A DNA stretch of 64,000 nt from Kitasatospora sp. NBC_00374 (GCF_041434935.1 NZ_CP107964.1:6617001-6681000), one strand, 5' to 3'; shown: positions 8,038-15,843, counted from the first letter of the stretch. Notes: generated by a model not told the origin, from the letters alone. Program-made: numbers and translations.

Positions 8038-9253
8038 TGAGCTCGTCGCGGGCGCGGCCGCGCAGGCGGCGGACGGTGGCCGAGCAGTGGAACGCGTCGG
8101 CGACCCGGCAGAGCCAGGCGGCCTCCACATCGGGGTCGGCGGGCATCTCCCGGGGGACGTAGCGTCCGCCCGGTGCGGCCGTCCTGGTCCGGCCGGCCGC
8201 CGCGGCCTCCAGCGCGGTGGCCAGCACCGCCGCCTCCACCGTGGCCGCCAGCCGGACCGGGTCGGCGCGCTCCCGCACGGTGGCCTCGGCCGCGGCCCAG
8301 GCGGCCGCCTCGGGGTGCAGGTAGGGGCGCAGGGCGAGCTGTCCGTCCCGGATCTCGATGATCCGCCGGTACAGCGCGAACTCGGCGTCCCTGGGCAGCC
8401 GGTGGCTGCCGGCCGCGGCGTCGAAGGCGATCCCGGGTACGGCGGAGTGCAGCGCGCACCAGAGCGGGGCCAGCCTGCGGTAGCGGTACCAGGCGCGCAG
8501 CCAGCGGAACGGCCGGGCGGAGAGCCCGGCCCAGGCGGTGAGGGTGGCGCCGCCGATCCCGAGGGTGAGGGCCAGCACGCTGGCGGTGGCGGAGACCCGG
8601 TCCTCGCGGGTGAGTTGGTGTCCGGTGGTGAGCGCGTCCCACAGCGGGCCGATGCTGAGGACCGCCCAGACGAGTCCGACGAAGGCGCCGGCGAGCACCA
8701 GCCGCAGGCCCGCCCGCAGCAGGCGGTCGTCGACCTGCCGGGCGGCCCGGCCGATCAGTAGCAGGAAGACCGCGAGACACCAGGTGGAGTGCACGGTGAA
8801 GAGGGAGTTGTAGCAGGTCAGCGCGGGTCGCCCGGATTCGGCGACGTAGAGGCCGCCGACGGCCGGTACCGCCCCGGCGCTCAGGAAGGCGGCCGCGGCC
8901 GCCGCCATCACCGCCAGCGTGCCGGCGACCTGGCGCCGGATCAGCCGGCGGCCGCGTTCGGGGGGCTCCACCGAGAGGGCGAGCAGGGCGAGGAACCCCT
9001 GGGCGGCGACCTTGAGTTCGCCGCCCGCGAGGGCGAGTCCGAGGGCCCATGACGGGTGCCCGCGGGCGCTCTCGGACACCGAGGGGGCGAGGGACGCCAT
9101 CGCGAGGGCCATGCACAGCGCGAACGCGACCAGGTACCAGGTGCCCGAGCGCAGGCGGCTGCCGCGGACCTGGTGGAGCCGGACGACGATGCCGAGCAGG
9201 GCGACCAGGCAGGCCACGACGGCCGCGAGGTCGATCACGGACATGAGCCCCAT
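8027..9253 (-). CDS. MAB_1171c/DUF6545-family membrane protein
   Basis: A 408-residue protein with about seven hydrophobic helices in the first 230 residues, then a soluble part with LYRRIIEIRDGQLALRPY, the hallmark of this family. The family is labelled putative transporter, but no transport function is established. ATG 9253 gives a 19-nt overlap with the upstream metallopeptidase gene; ATG 9244, preceded by GGGG, is an alternative. The gene set XRE regulator, HExxH protein, DUF6545 protein recurs in streptomycetes, which suggests a sensor/protease/regulator module. The substrate or signal is unknown. Confidence 0.8.
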   Translation of the reverse strand: MGLMSVIDLAAVVACLVALLGIVVRLHQVRGSRLRSGTWYLVAFALCMALAMASLAPSVSESARGHPSWALGLALAGGELKVAAQGFLALLALSVEPPERGRRLIRRQVAGTLAVMAAAAAAFLSAGAVPAVGGLYVAESGRPALTCYNSLFTVHSTWCLAVFLLLIGRAARQVDDRLLRAGLRLVLAGAFVGLVWAVLSIGPLWDALTTGHQLTREDRVSATASVLALTLGIGGATLTAWAGLSARPFRWLRAWYRYRRLAPLWCALHSAVPGIAFDAAAGSHRLPRDAEFALYRRIIEIRDGQLALRPYLHPEAAAWAAAEATVRERADPVRLAATVEAAVLATALEAAAAGRTRTAAPGGRYVPREMPADPDVEAAWLCRVADAFHCSATVRRLRGRARDELTGP

Positions 9254-9777
9254 CGGGCCGGGCGGTCGAAGATCGAGCCGAGCCGGTCGGCCTGGCCGGC
9301 CCGTCCGGCGGGGGAGGCGGGCCGGGCCCGGCTGGTGCGGTGCAGGGCGAGCGAGGCGAAGAGTTCGGCCTCCTGCTCCTGCAGTTCGCTGTAGACCGTG
9401 CGGCCGAGGACGCGGCGGATCAGCTCACCGGACAGGTGGGGGAAGAGCGGCCCGGCCGTGGCGTCGTCGGCCCTGGCGAGCCCGCCGCGGTGGCCGCAGA
9501 GCAGGTGGCCGACCTCGTGCAGCACGATGTGCTGCTGGTGCAGCGGCGTGGTGTCGGTCGGGAAGCCGATGTAGTCGGCGCGGTCGGTGCTGACCAGCAA
9601 CCCGCACGGCGCCCGGACGCCGGTCGGCAGCGGGATCAGTTCGATCGGCCGGTCCAGCTGCTCGGAGAGCGCGCCGAGGAAGCCGGTGATCTCGAAGGGC
9701 ACCGGCAGCGGGGCGTCGGCGACCAGCTGCTGACACCGCCGCCAGAGCCGCCTGCCGTGCCGGTCCGCCACTGCCAT
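9235..9777 (-). CDS. ImmA/IrrE-type zinc metallopeptidase
   Basis: A 180-residue protein with HEVGH at residues 87-91, the HExxH zinc site of ImmA/IrrE peptidases, followed by LLCGH and a helix rich in Glu (YSELQEQEAELFASL) that supplies the third ligand. ImmA-type enzymes cleave a partner repressor, typically an XRE protein encoded alongside, and one lies immediately upstream. ATG 9777 is preferred to GTG 9789 because GGGAG precedes it at 5 nt. No membrane segment was seen. Cleavage of the neighbouring regulator is inferred from family behaviour. Confidence 0.85.
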   Translation of the reverse strand: MAVADRHGRRLWRRCQQLVADAPLPVPFEITGFLGALSEQLDRPIELIPLPTGVRAPCGLLVSTDRADYIGFPTDTTPLHQQHIVLHEVGHLLCGHRGGLARADDATAGPLFPHLSGELIRRVLGRTVYSELQEQEAELFASLALHRTSRARPASPAGRAGQADRLGSIFDRPARWGSCP

Positions 9778-9844
9778 CGCCACTCCCACCCTGCCGTCCG
9801 ACCAACAGCCCCCGATCCTAGGCGCGGGCGCCGGACGGGAGATA

Positions 9845-10273
9845 TCACTCGGACCGCTGTGATCTGGCCTCTCTGCGCGCGATCGCCTCGATCATGTCGC
9901 TGATGGTGCCCAGCCCTTCGGGGGAAAGGGTGACGGCCCGCAGCGCGACCTCCCGGACGCCGGCGTTGCGCATCGCGCCGAGCAGCGCGAGCTCCTCGGT
10001 GATCCGGTCGCTCTGCTCGTCGTCGAAGAAGTACGAGGGCGGGACCTGGAAGAACTGCGCCAGCGCCTCCAGATGACGCTTGGTCGGGTTGTCCCTGCGC
10101 CCGGTACGCAGCTGCCAGAGGTAGGTGGCCGAAAATGTCTCCCCGCTGGCCTCGCGACAGGCGCGGGCGACCTCCTCGTGGCTGTAGGGCTCGCCACTCG
10201 GTCGACGGACGACCTGGAACAGACGGTCGATCCGGTCGCTGAGTGTGGGCGGGTCAAGGTCCGGACCAGTCAA
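9845..10273 (-). CDS. XRE-family helix-turn-helix regulator
   Basis: A 142-residue DNA-binding protein. Residues about 10-75 form a Cro/CI-type HTH (SHEEVARACREASG, ATYLWQLRTG, HLEALAQFFQVPPSYFFDD). The second half is a helical tail, probably for dimerisation or effector contact. TTG 10273 is chosen because GGGAGG lies 5 nt ahead; upstream extension runs into promoter-like sequence. It is the probable first gene of the XRE/ImmA/DUF6545 operon. An inverted repeat just upstream may be its own operator. Whether it also controls the adjacent peptide locus is untested. Confidence 0.85.
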   Translation of the reverse strand: MTGPDLDPPTLSDRIDRLFQVVRRPSGEPYSHEEVARACREASGETFSATYLWQLRTGRRDNPTKRHLEALAQFFQVPPSYFFDDEQSDRITEELALLGAMRNAGVREVALRAVTLSPEGLGTISDMIEAIARREARSQRSE

Positions 10274-10321
10274 AGCGCCTCCCTCACGGTCCCACGCCGG
10301 CCGGGTGAGCACAGCTGGAGT

Positions 10322-10345
10322 CGGGATTGTTCCCGGGACATCGTA
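10322..10345 (-). promoter_or_regulatory. Candidate promoter and operator of the XRE operon
   Basis: On the minus strand a TACGAT box (10345-10340) is followed by the inverted repeat CGGGA-ACAA-TCCCG (10335-10322). A repeat overlapping the transcription start fits autoregulation. No good -35 box was found. Confidence 0.3.
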
Positions 10346-10450
10346 GTTGGCGCCGACCTGGCGCGGATACCGTGGGGTGGTGCGGGCTCGGTGCAAAGTT
10401 GGTGCGGATCAAGCGGTGTCCGGCGTTCCGCCTGGGCTGCTGACGGGCGG

Positions 10451-12532
10451 TCAGCCCGCGGCGAGACAGCGGTCGCGCTCGGCGCGGACGTCCGGGTCCT
10501 CCTCCTCGGAGAGCAGGGTGTCCAGGAGCTCGGCGGCGCGTTCGGGGCGGCCGGACTCCCGGAGGGCGACCGCCAGGTTGAAGCGGATCTCCGGATCGGG
10601 GGAGAGTTCGGCGGCCCGCTCCAGCGCGCTGAGCGCCGCGGGCAGGTCGCCCTGCTCGTAGGCGAGGCCGCCGCGCAGCGCCCAGGCCGGGGCGTACTCG
10701 GGGGCCGCCGCCAGGGCGAACCCGAGCGCCCGCAGGGCCTCTTCCGCAGCCCCGGCCTCGACGTGCAACTGGGCCTTGAGGCACCAGAGTTCGGGGCTGT
10801 TCGGGGTGAGCGCCAGGCCGGCCTCGGCGTCCTGCCAGGCGTCCTGCAGGCGGCCGAGCGCGAGCAGCAGGCCGCCGCGGTTGAGATGGGCGTCGGGGAA
10901 GGCCGGGTCGAGTTCGAGGACGTACCCGAAATCGTCCACCGCCCCTTCCAGGTCGCCGAGTTCGGCGCGGACGTCGGCGCGGTTGTAGTAGGCCTCGGGG
11001 AACGGCGGGGAGAGTCGTACGGCCTGTTCGAAGTCGGCGAGGGCCTCGACCGGGCGGCCCAGGCCCCGGCGGGCGATACCGCGGTCGAAGTGGTACTCGG
11101 CGTAGTTGGGGTCGAGCGTGATGACCTCGGTGAAGTCGGCGATCGACTCCTCGTGCATCCCCAGCTGCCCGGTGACCTGGGCCCGGTTGTGTCGCAGCAC
11201 CGAGCGGTGCAGGGCGTGTTCGTCCGGGTCGAGGGTCTCGTCCAGCGTGGCGAGGCAGCTGTCGAGCAGGGTGAGCGCGCCCGTCAGGTTGCCCTGGTGC
11301 AGTTCGATCAGGGCGAGCCCGTTGCGGTTGAAGACGGCCCGGGCGACCCGCTCCTTGGGGTCGGGCAGCTGTTCGGCCAGGGCGATCGCCAGGTTGATCC
11401 AGCCCCGGGCGACCAGGTGGTCGCGCTCCCCGGGCTCGAAGTGACGGGTGTACAGCATCGAGGTCGCGTAGGCGGCCTGCATGTGCACCAGCGGGTGGGT
11501 GGAGAGCGCGCGGGCCTCGGTGTAGAAGGGGAGCGAGCGTTCGGGCAGGCCCAGGGCGGCGAGCGAGGTGGTCATCTTGGTGGTGAAGGCCCACCAGGCG
11601 TCCAGGTCCTGGTCCGGCCCGGTGAGGGTCAGTCCGCGCTCGCCGAGCTCCACGGTGGCGTGGTAGAAGCCGAGGTCGATGCAGGTGTCCAGGGCCCGGC
11701 GCAGTGCGGGGATCCCGGTGCCGGCGGGGTCGCCGCCGTACTGGGCGTGCCAGGTGAGGGCGCCGTGGCCGAGCGACTCCTCGGCGAGCGCGGTGAGTTC
11801 CCGGTACCGGCGGTCGTGCAGGGCGGCCCGCCGGTCGGCCGGGAGGGCCAGGTAGGCCTGTTCGGTCCGGGGGTCGTCCGAGGTGCCGTCGCCGTCCACC
11901 CAGGCGCGGGCCGGGTCGGCGGGCAGCGGCTGCGGGGCGGCGTCCACGTCGAGGACGGCGCAGTGGGCGGCGAGGGCGGGCGGCAGCGGCGCCTCGACGG
12001 GGCCCTCGGGCACGGCCGGGGCGTCGGGGCCGGTGCCGATCACGACGGTGAGCAGCGCGGGGTCGGCCCGGCGCAGCAGGACCGCGAGGAACTCCTGGTC
12101 CGTCGGGTCGGCGTGCTGGACGTCCTCGACCGCCAGGGTGCGCGGGCCGTCGTCGAGCGAGCGGACGTACGCGGTGAGGAACTCGACCAGGCCGTGGGTG
12201 ATCCGCAGGGTGCGCAGCCGGGAGTAGAACCGGGTGCGCTCCTTGGGGATGGCGAGCGAGGTGAGCGTCTCGCGGGTGGCCCGGACGACCGGGCGCAGCT
12301 CGGGCGCGGTGGAGAGGATCTCGACGTCGTGCCGGGCCACCGCCTCGGGGCAGCGCACCAGCGCGTCCGGGACGACGGCTCGCAGGATGCCGCCGACGGC
12401 GGTGTACGGTCCGCGCAGGCGCCGGTGCGCGCTCACGGTGGCCAGCAGCTCGGGCAGGTCCAGACCGGTGCGGGCGTCGGCCGCGGCGCTGCGGTGGGTG
12501 GCCCGGATCCAGTGGTGCCGGTGCTCGGCCAT
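10451..12532 (-). CDS. Tetratricopeptide-repeat protein with a degenerate STAND-like N-terminus
   Basis: A 693-residue cytosolic protein. Residues about 120-190 resemble the Walker B part of a STAND/AAA ATPase (TLAVEDVQHADPTDQEFL, then LLTVVIGTG), but no P-loop GxxxxGK[ST] precedes it, so ATP hydrolysis is unlikely. From about residue 330 to the end there are at least eight TPR-like units; clear ones start at EESIADFTEVITLDPNYAEY and PVEALADFEQAVRLSPPFPE. There is no DNA-binding domain. It starts 64 nt after the PqqD/HExxH gene and is the last gene of the peptide operon. A scaffold or peptide-binding role is inferred from the repeats and context; no biochemical function is known to me. Confidence 0.75.
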   Translation of the reverse strand: MAEHRHHWIRATHRSAAADARTGLDLPELLATVSAHRRLRGPYTAVGGILRAVVPDALVRCPEAVARHDVEILSTAPELRPVVRATRETLTSLAIPKERTRFYSRLRTLRITHGLVEFLTAYVRSLDDGPRTLAVEDVQHADPTDQEFLAVLLRRADPALLTVVIGTGPDAPAVPEGPVEAPLPPALAAHCAVLDVDAAPQPLPADPARAWVDGDGTSDDPRTEQAYLALPADRRAALHDRRYRELTALAEESLGHGALTWHAQYGGDPAGTGIPALRRALDTCIDLGFYHATVELGERGLTLTGPDQDLDAWWAFTTKMTTSLAALGLPERSLPFYTEARALSTHPLVHMQAAYATSMLYTRHFEPGERDHLVARGWINLAIALAEQLPDPKERVARAVFNRNGLALIELHQGNLTGALTLLDSCLATLDETLDPDEHALHRSVLRHNRAQVTGQLGMHEESIADFTEVITLDPNYAEYHFDRGIARRGLGRPVEALADFEQAVRLSPPFPEAYYNRADVRAELGDLEGAVDDFGYVLELDPAFPDAHLNRGGLLLALGRLQDAWQDAEAGLALTPNSPELWCLKAQLHVEAGAAEEALRALGFALAAAPEYAPAWALRGGLAYEQGDLPAALSALERAAELSPDPEIRFNLAVALRESGRPERAAELLDTLLSEEEDPDVRAERDRCLAAG

Positions 12533-12596
12533 GAGGGTGCTGCCTTTCGTGCGGGGACGGAACGGGACGGGACGGGGAACGCGGAACGGGTGGCGG

Positions 12597-13817
12597 TCAG
12601 GCGGCCTTCGGGGCCCGGGGGGCCCGGGCGGCGCGGCGGTCCCGCAGCGCGATGGCGCCGGCGACCGCCAACTGGGCGGCGCTGAGGGTGAGTACGGTGG
12701 CGGAGTCGATCAGCCCGACGGTGGAGCCGCCGCCGGTGAACCGGCCGAGCACCCCGGCCACGACGTGGTAGCTCATCGGCACGGCGGTGGTGACGCCGAG
12801 CAGGATGGTGAACGCGTAGCCGAACACCATCAGCCAGCTGTACCAGCGGGCGACCCTCAGGTCGGTGGGGTGCAGGTGCGCGTCGTCCTCGGCTGGGCGG
12901 CGGGTGAGCCGGCGGATCCGCCGGCGCAGCACGAAGGTGGCGGCGCTGTGCAGGTCGACGCAGCCGAGCAGGGTGGTCATCAGCAGGTACAGGTCGGTGC
13001 GCAGGTAGAACAGCAGCTGCCAGGCGAGCCGCAGCACGGTCGCGTAGGCCAGCGCCAGGCAGAGCGCGGCCACGAGGGGGAGACTGCCGTCCGGCCGGCG
13101 CAGCAGGTCGGCGGCCAGGGTCAGCACGGCCAGCGCGAGCACGTCCGCGAGCATCCCGGCGAGGATCGGCAGGTACCGCCGGCGGCGCGGGACGGCGACC
13201 AGTCCGTCCATCGAGGTCTCGGCGACCACGTAGTAGAGCCGGCGCCCGAGGCTGAACCGGGAGTGCAGGCCGAGCCGGCGCCCGGCGAGCGCGTGGAAGG
13301 CCTCGTGCAGGGCGATCAGCGGGGTCTGGCCGACCAGCAGGAACAGCACGATGAGGCTGTAGTACGGGGTGAAGAAGATGTGGTGGTAGTCCGGGAGGAG
13401 GTCCGGGGTCCGGACGCACTCGACCAGCCAGAGGGCGGTGACGGCGGCGTAGCAGACCCAGGCCGGGGCGCTGAACAGCGCGCGGCCGAGCCGCTGGTGG
13501 CGGACGGGGCGGGTCTCGGCTGCGCTCTCGTCCGCGCCGCGCAGGAAGCCCAGCTCGTCGAGTGAGTCGAGCAGGTCCCGGATGTCGACGTCCTCGCCCC
13601 ACCGTTCACGGTAGGACGCGGCGGCCCGGTTCGGGGGTGTGCCCTCGGCGAGCAGGTGGACCAGGTACGCGCCGTCGGCCGGCAGCACCACGTAGGTGTC
13701 GGTGTCGGCGCGGCCCACCACGACCTCGTCCCCCTCGGGGTGGAAGACCAGCGGGTGCATCGGCTGCGGCAGGTCCAGCGGGTTCCGGGCGGTGTCGCTG
13801 TCCGGACGGGGTGGCAA
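12597..13817 (-). CDS. PqqD-domain, HExxH membrane metalloprotease-like maturation protein
   Basis: A 406-residue protein joining a peptide-recognition domain to a membrane protease. Residues 21-92 (HPLVFHPEGDEVVVG to LLDSLDELGFL) have the PqqD-like RRE fold pattern that binds RiPP leader peptides. Residues about 115-405 contain six or seven hydrophobic helices, with HEAFHALAGRRLG at 171-183 as an M50-like zinc motif and PILAGMLADVL (217-227) as a possible third-ligand segment. The plan recalls the YydH-type protease of epipeptide loci. Start TTG 13817 is chosen because GCAGGAGG precedes it. It lies 75 nt after three tandem precursor-peptide genes, its probable substrates. No radical-SAM enzyme or ABC exporter is nearby. 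Confidence 0.75.
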   Translation of the reverse strand: MPPRPDSDTARNPLDLPQPMHPLVFHPEGDEVVVGRADTDTYVVLPADGAYLVHLLAEGTPPNRAAASYRERWGEDVDIRDLLDSLDELGFLRGADESAAETRPVRHQRLGRALFSAPAWVCYAAVTALWLVECVRTPDLLPDYHHIFFTPYYSLIVLFLLVGQTPLIALHEAFHALAGRRLGLHSRFSLGRRLYYVVAETSMDGLVAVPRRRRYLPILAGMLADVLALAVLTLAADLLRRPDGSLPLVAALCLALAYATVLRLAWQLLFYLRTDLYLLMTTLLGCVDLHSAATFVLRRRIRRLTRRPAEDDAHLHPTDLRVARWYSWLMVFGYAFTILLGVTTAVPMSYHVVAGVLGRFTGGGSTVGLIDSATVLTLSAAQLAVAGAIALRDRRAARAPRAPKAA

Positions 13818-13892
13818 GGCAACCTCCTGCGTGCGGAAACCGCCGAGCCGGGCCGTCCGCGGCAGGCGCGAACGACCCGGTGCGGTACTGGA

Positions 13893-13994
13893 TCAGGCCT
13901 GGGCGACGATGATGCAGTCCCAAGGCGCGTACAGGGCCTTGGCGGCGCTGGTCATCCGGACCGGGCCGGCCTTGCGAATGGCGATCTTCTTCAT
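13893..13994 (-). CDS. Precursor peptide, third copy (33 aa)
   Basis: Encodes 33 residues: MKKIAIRKAGPVRMTSAAKA, then LYAPWDCIIVAQA. It begins with ATG behind AAAGGGG. The first 25 residues match the two sister genes apart from positions 9 and 14; the tail after Trp25 is variable but keeps Cys27. A basic N-terminus followed by a short hydrophobic, Cys-containing C-terminus resembles a leader/core layout. It is the copy closest to the maturation gene. The modification and mature end are unknown. Confidence 0.8.
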   Translation of the reverse strand: MKKIAIRKAGPVRMTSAAKALYAPWDCIIVAQA

Positions 13995-14039
13995 GCGGAA
14001 ACACCCCTTTCACGGGTTACGGGTGACGGGATCGGCCGA

Positions 14040-14135
14040 TCAGACGTCGAGCATGCACGCCCACGGCGCGTACAGCGCCTTGGCGGCACTGGTCAGGCGG
14101 ACCGGGCCGGCCTTGCGAATGGCGATCTTCTTCAT
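14040..14135 (-). CDS. Precursor peptide, second copy (31 aa)
   Basis: Encodes 31 residues: MKKIAIRKAGPVRLTSAAKA, then LYAPWACMLDV. GGAGGGGG lies 8-15 nt ahead of the ATG. Compared with its sisters it has Leu instead of Met at 14, Ala instead of Asp at 26 and a shorter, acid-ending tail, while Trp25 and Cys27 are kept. Divergence limited to the C-terminal six residues is what is expected if the N-terminal part is a leader recognised by one shared enzyme. Confidence 0.8.
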   Translation of the reverse strand: MKKIAIRKAGPVRLTSAAKALYAPWACMLDV

Positions 14136-14182
14136 GCGGGAGCACCCCCTCCACAGGTGTGGGCAGCGGGCTGCCGTACGGG

Positions 14183-14281
14183 TCAGTTCGCGACGACGAT
14201 GCAGTCCCACGGCGCGTACAGGGCCTTGGCGGCGCTGGTCATGCGGACCGGGCCGACCTTGCGGATGGCGATCTTCTTCAT
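14183..14281 (-). CDS. Precursor peptide, first copy (32 aa)
   Basis: Encodes 32 residues: MKKIAIRKVGPVRMTSAAKA, then LYAPWDCIVVAN. AAGGGGGTGA precedes the ATG, and an element of the form GGGGTGnTnCCGCATG is shared with the other copies. It is promoter-proximal. The repeat units are 146 and 141 bp long, so the array probably arose by tandem duplication. No similar peptide is encoded elsewhere in the window. Confidence 0.8.
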   Translation of the reverse strand: MKKIAIRKVGPVRMTSAAKALYAPWDCIVVAN

Positions 14282-14368
14282 GCGGAATCACCCCCTTGAG
14301 GAAGTGCGCAGCAGCGAAGGGTCGCTGAGATGAACACCGGTGTGACGGGTCGTCATTTCAGCTGGCTC

Positions 14369-14423
14369 AGCATGGCGGTGGTCAATCAAGCGTGTCAACG
14401 GATGTGAATGGAGATGTCTCCAT
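14369..14423 (-). promoter_or_regulatory. Promoter and operator candidate of the peptide operon
   Basis: On the minus strand TTGACA (14398-14393) is followed after 18 nt by CATGCT (14374-14369), a plausible sigma-70-type promoter 88 bp ahead of the first peptide gene. Immediately upstream, ATGGAGA and TCTCCAT (14423-14408) form a 7-bp inverted repeat around two bases, placed like an activator or repressor site. The region is much less GC-rich than its surroundings. Confidence 0.45.
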
Positions 14424-14480
14424 GTTTCATCTCCGATCATGAGGGGAGGGTGTCGGGCGGGGGGTGCGGGCATACGGAAG

Positions 14481-14507
14481 AGCCCGACGCCGTTGGGGCG
14501 TCGGGCT
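14481..14507 (-). terminator. Hairpin terminator after xdhC
   Basis: AGCCCGACGCC and GGCGTCGGGCT pair perfectly over 11 bp around GTTGG. It starts 42 nt after the xdhC stop and insulates that gene from the peptide-operon promoter. Confidence 0.75.
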
Positions 14508-14548
14508 GGTGACGGTACGTCAGGTCAGGTCATGGGCGGCGTCGCGGA

Positions 14549-15745
14549 TCAGGCCGCGTGCGAGCGCTCACGTGGCCGCTCGGCCGGCTGCTCGGCCGCC
14601 TCGGCGCGGGCCAGGTCGTGGTGGATCGGGCCGTGGCCGGCGGAGAGCGGCAGGCAGCTGCCGCCGCGTCGGTGGGCGACGATCTCGGCGGCGACCGAGA
14701 CGGCGGTCTCCTCGGGGGTGCGGGCGCCGAGGTCCAGGCCGATCGGCGAGCGCAGCCGGCCGATCTCGGCGTCGGTCAGGCCGACCTCGCGCAGCCGGGC
14801 GTTGCGGTCCCGGTGGGTCCGGCGGGAGCCCATCGCGCCGACGTAGCCGACCGGCAGCCGCAGCGCGCGCTCCAGCAGCGGGATGTCGAACTTCGCGTCG
14901 TGGGTGAGCACGCACAGCACGGTGCGGCCGTCGATCCGGTCGAGCTGGGAGTCCAGGTAGCGGTGCGGCCAGTCGACCACGACCTCGTCGGCGTCCGGGA
15001 AACGGCGCGCGGTGGCGAACACCGGGCGGGCGTCGCAGACCGTCACCCGGTAGCCGAGGAACCTGCCGATCCGCACCACGGCGGCGGCGAAGTCGATGGC
15101 GCCGAAGACCAGCATCCGGGGAGCCGGCACGTAGGACTCGACGAAGAGGGTGACGGTGCCCTGCCCCTCGTCGTCGCACGGCCGGCCGTCGAGGCCGAGC
15201 ACCAGCCGGCCGGTGCGGCCGGCGTCCAGCATCGCGCGGGCCTCGGCGACCACCGCGCGTTCCAGCGGTGCGGTCGTCGAGGGGGCGGGGGAGAGCGCGC
15301 CGTGGTGGGCGTCGGCGGTGACGGCGACGGTGGCGCCGAGCAGTCCGGCCGGTCCGGCGATCACCCGGGCGAGCGCGACCGGGGTGCCGGAGGCGATGTA
15401 CGCGATCCCGGCGTCCAGGGCGGGGTCGGCGCCGGGGACGACCGGCTGCACGAAGACGTCCAGGATGCCGCCGCAGGTCAGACCGACCGCGAAGGCGTCC
15501 TCGTCGCTGTAGCCGAAGCGTTCCAGGACGGGCTCGCCGCTCTCGATCGCCGCCCGGCACAGCTCGTACACCGCGCCCTCGACACAGCCGCCGGAGACCG
15601 AGCCGATCGCCTCGCCGACGGCGTCCACGGCCAGGGCGGCACCCGGATCACGCGGCGCGCTGCCGGAGACCCCGACCACGGTGGCCACGGCGAAGGACCG
15701 CCCGGCGGCGTGCCAGGCGTGCAGCTGCTCGGCGATGTCCTGCAT
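14549..15745 (-). CDS. xdhC: XdhC/CoxI-family molybdenum-cofactor insertion protein
   Basis: Accessory protein that binds the molybdenum cofactor, supports its sulfuration and delivers it to xanthine dehydrogenase. The N-terminal XdhC domain shows GSAPRDPGAA, GSVSGGCVEGA and LTCGGILDVFVQP; the C-terminal Rossmann-like domain shows GYVGAMGSRRTHRDR and LDLGARTPEETAVSVAAEI. The 398-residue length is normal. It lies 98 nt downstream of the purine permease and 1.9 kb from the dehydrogenase subunits, all on the same strand, so it belongs to the purine oxidation set. A terminator hairpin follows. Confidence 0.92.
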   Translation of the reverse strand: MQDIAEQLHAWHAAGRSFAVATVVGVSGSAPRDPGAALAVDAVGEAIGSVSGGCVEGAVYELCRAAIESGEPVLERFGYSDEDAFAVGLTCGGILDVFVQPVVPGADPALDAGIAYIASGTPVALARVIAGPAGLLGATVAVTADAHHGALSPAPSTTAPLERAVVAEARAMLDAGRTGRLVLGLDGRPCDDEGQGTVTLFVESYVPAPRMLVFGAIDFAAAVVRIGRFLGYRVTVCDARPVFATARRFPDADEVVVDWPHRYLDSQLDRIDGRTVLCVLTHDAKFDIPLLERALRLPVGYVGAMGSRRTHRDRNARLREVGLTDAEIGRLRSPIGLDLGARTPEETAVSVAAEIVAHRRGGSCLPLSAGHGPIHHDLARAEAAEQPAERPRERSHAA

Positions 15746-15843
15746 GTCCGGTGCTCCTTACCAGTCGAGTGTGCACGGTGTACGGAAGGTGCCGCGGTAC
15801 GGGGCGGGTGGCCCCCGTACCGCGGCGGGTGGGCGGGCGGTGC

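Noticed and set aside
10073..12685. An 870-codon plus-strand open frame opposite the TPR gene
   Set aside because: It mirrors a well-supported TPR gene, lacks a ribosome site and reads as Gly/Val/Glu-rich shadow sequence.
13893..14281. The three peptide-gene units as a CRISPR array
   Set aside because: The repeat units are about 145 bp, contain intact start-to-stop frames with ribosome sites, and differ at synonymous and C-terminal codons.
13893..14281. The peptides as lanthipeptide, lasso or thiopeptide precursors
   Set aside because: No LanM/LanB, B-protein/cyclase or YcaO gene is nearby, and each peptide has only one Cys and few Ser/Thr after the presumed leader.
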